Assembly (NCBI RefSeq): GCF_002368415.1 | Contig: NZ_AP018290.1 | Coordinates: 372,001-436,000, forward strand | From: Calothrix sp. NIES-4105 | GTDB lineage: Bacteria > Cyanobacteriota > Cyanobacteriia > Cyanobacteriales > Nostocaceae | DNA: 64,000 bases | Reading direction: 5' to 3' | Part shown: piece after piece, positions 62,887 to 64,000 of the stretch | Layout of the letters: each line of letters opens with the position of its first letter | Numbering within the stretch: position 1 is the stretch's first letter | Notes under the pieces: model-generated | Told to the model about the DNA's origin: nothing | Database searches by the model: none | What the model saw: the letters and a program-made list of their open reading frames with translations, nothing else | Program-made: the position numbers and the translations under genes

Positions 62887-62997
62887 AAGTGCTGAGTGCT
62901 GAGTGCTGAGTTGTTATTTATAAATTGTAAAAATTGTGATTCCTTACTCCTAAATTTACTTAGTACTCAGCACTCAGCACGACTCACTCAGCACTCC
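62882..62997. repeat. Inverted AGTGCTGAGTGCTGAGT repeats
   Basis: Three copies of GTGCTGA at the left pair with TCAGCACTCAGCACGACTCA at the right, around 50 bases. Same family as 48656-48812. It lies between convergent genes. Confidence 0.75.
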
Positions 62998-63695
62998 TAA
63001 AACACTACTTCTTCTCCCTTTTCTGTGAAGCGAACGTCTTTAATATTCCATTGACTGTTACTAGTTAAAGTTTTGCGAATGCTACCAAACAAAGCAGAGT
63101 TTTCACAACTTGAAAGCGAACTTATTAACCGTTTAGAGTTGGGTGATACTCGTAAATCAACTGTAGCTATACCATTTTTAACACTGACGCGGTATCCAGA
63201 TAAACTAAAGTCTCCGCTGTCATGTCCCTCTAATGCTCTACCAACGGCGCCTTCAACTGGTTCATTCGCAGGAACGCTGGCTTTTTGACCTACAAAATCT
63301 TGGCACTGAGAATCAATAGTATATACAGTCACATCTACAGTTTTACCTGCGGGTGTTTCTGTTGCTGAGGGAATGGCATTATAACTAAGTCTTGTTTTCT
63401 CTGTTGGTTCTTTGGTCTTCGTTTTTTCCCGTAGTTTAGCTACACTTGGCACAGGTGACGGAGATGTAGAAATATCTGGCGCCAAGCTATTGGGTGTTGG
63501 CGACGCAGTAGTTGTAGGCGTTTGTGTTGGAGTGGGAGTTTCTGCGATAATGTCAGGTGTTGGCGACGTTGCAACACTAGGTGTTGTTGTTACAGGCGCC
63601 TCACCAGTCTTGTCATTTGGGTTCGCACAGCTACTAAGACTAGCTGCTATCGCCGCAATAAATAAAGGAGCAATTAGCTTTTTTTGAACTTTCAT
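62997..63695 (-). CDS. GerM-domain lipoprotein
   Basis: 232 residues. A lipoprotein signal with lipobox SLSSC (Cys near 23) is followed by a long Thr/Pro/Ser-rich linker (TPTPTQTPTTTASPTPNS) and a C-terminal GerM (sporulation/germination) domain: VTVYTIDSQCQDFVGQ, VEGAVGRALEG, YRVSVKNGIATVDLRVS and WNIKDVRFTEKGEEV. Members sit outside the cytoplasmic membrane and may bind cell wall. The domain is also found in non-sporulating cyanobacteria. Confidence 0.85.
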   Translation of the reverse strand: MKVQKKLIAPLFIAAIAASLSSCANPNDKTGEAPVTTTPSVATSPTPDIIAETPTPTQTPTTTASPTPNSLAPDISTSPSPVPSVAKLREKTKTKEPTEKTRLSYNAIPSATETPAGKTVDVTVYTIDSQCQDFVGQKASVPANEPVEGAVGRALEGHDSGDFSLSGYRVSVKNGIATVDLRVSPNSKRLISSLSSCENSALFGSIRKTLTSNSQWNIKDVRFTEKGEEVVF

Positions 63696-64000
63696 AAAGG
63701 GGTACGTTCTCCTGCTGCCGTTGGAGTTAACATATTACTTCAGTGTGGAGGCTGAAGTTTCCGTATAATTTTGCCGTTAATAAGAAAAATTGGAAAGGGG
63801 TAAAAACCTAAAAACAATAAATTTCACTCGTAAACTTTCAGTCGGCGCCAATATTCTATCTAACTTTCCTTTTTTTAAGCCTTGCCCAAGCCTCTGTATA
63901 ATCTTTTACCCTTTCCTCTTGCTTTCCCGATCTTATCTACTAGTTGATACCTCTGGTTGTTTGCCTTATATCATTTAATCAAATAATATAAACCCCATAT
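63696..64000. other. Intergenic end of window
   Basis: The promoter region of the GerM lipoprotein lies at its left. The rest is AT-rich with one GGCGCC (63844). A 62-codon plus-strand frame has no family resemblance or ribosome binding site, and I do not support it. Confidence 0.5.

Noticed and set aside
1-64000. CRISPR arrays, rRNA and tRNA genes
   Set aside because: I found no array of regularly spaced identical repeats and no tRNA or rRNA signature on either strand. The regular repeats at 58-61.8 kb are protein-coding VCBS units, not CRISPR.

Overview
The window looks like chromosome or large-plasmid DNA of a filamentous (Nostocales-like) cyanobacterium. The evidence is an AT-rich background, cyanobacterial small families (DUF3611, DUF6335, DUF6887/6888-like, AvaK-like PRC/DUF2382), several cyanobacterial hairpin-repeat families, Uma2 relics, a tandem pair of dynamin-like GTPases and a Zur-like Fur protein. 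The hexamer GGCGCC occurs about 100 times by eye, roughly one per 550 bases. It behaves like a highly iterated palindrome (HIP) peculiar to this genome, and CGCGCG is also frequent.

Layout. 1-4.9 kb: 5' part of a cytochrome P450, an FMN reductase, an AvaK-like protein, DUF3611 and an AI-2E-family permease. 4.9-13.1 kb: a rearranged, partly foreign block. It holds relics of a GH2 glycosidase and of a second avaK-like gene, then an SDR gene cut into an N part (5793-6060) and a C part (12752-13120). Between these parts lie a 455-bp non-autonomous element with Tn7-like multi-site ends, a SRPBCC / ADH-A / ADH-B / DJ-1 / aldo-keto reductase cluster, and an IS701-like element. From about 3.85 to 13.2 kb GGCGCC is absent, while the classical HIP1 octamer GCGATCGC appears about seven times and nowhere else in the window. 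I infer that this cluster came from a HIP1-type cyanobacterium. 13.1-20.3 kb: phosphoesterase, response regulator, extradiol dioxygenase and a 1212-residue membrane/hydrolase protein. 20.3-31 kb: a toxin-antitoxin pair; two related solute-binding proteins without a transporter (one fused to a VWA domain) with a membrane coiled-coil protein; gene relics; then a small membrane protein and two dynamin-like GTPases, the second ending in a DnaJ domain. 31-39.5 kb: dead hicBA, a histidine kinase, a PIN toxin with a stop codon, a polysaccharide deacetylase, and a cobalt ECF transporter (cbiMNQO) behind a cobalamin riboswitch. 39.5-45.7 kb: TPR and exported proteins, an arsR-aquaporin-arsC set, FKBP, Fur/Zur, a beta-lactamase-like protein and DUF6335. 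46.2-55 kb: the resident stress cluster: DUF2267, DJ-1 fused to a helical domain, SRPBCC, ADH-A, a repeat-containing exported protein, ADH-B, a Tat-type Gfo/Idh oxidoreductase, a cupin and an SDR. 55-64 kb: glycosyltransferase, YihY/BrkB protein, three tandem seven-repeat VCBS proteins, a ParA/ribbon-helix-helix pair and a GerM-type lipoprotein.

How the genes work together. The SRPBCC-ADH-A-ADH-B order occurs twice, once in resident and once in foreign sequence dress. This suggests a transferable carbonyl/aldehyde-stress module, with DJ-1 and reductase accessories. The dynamin block and the solute-binding/VWA block are the least explained and may be parts of one membrane-stress system. The rest is housekeeping metal handling (Co, As, Zn) and repeat or toxin-antitoxin debris.
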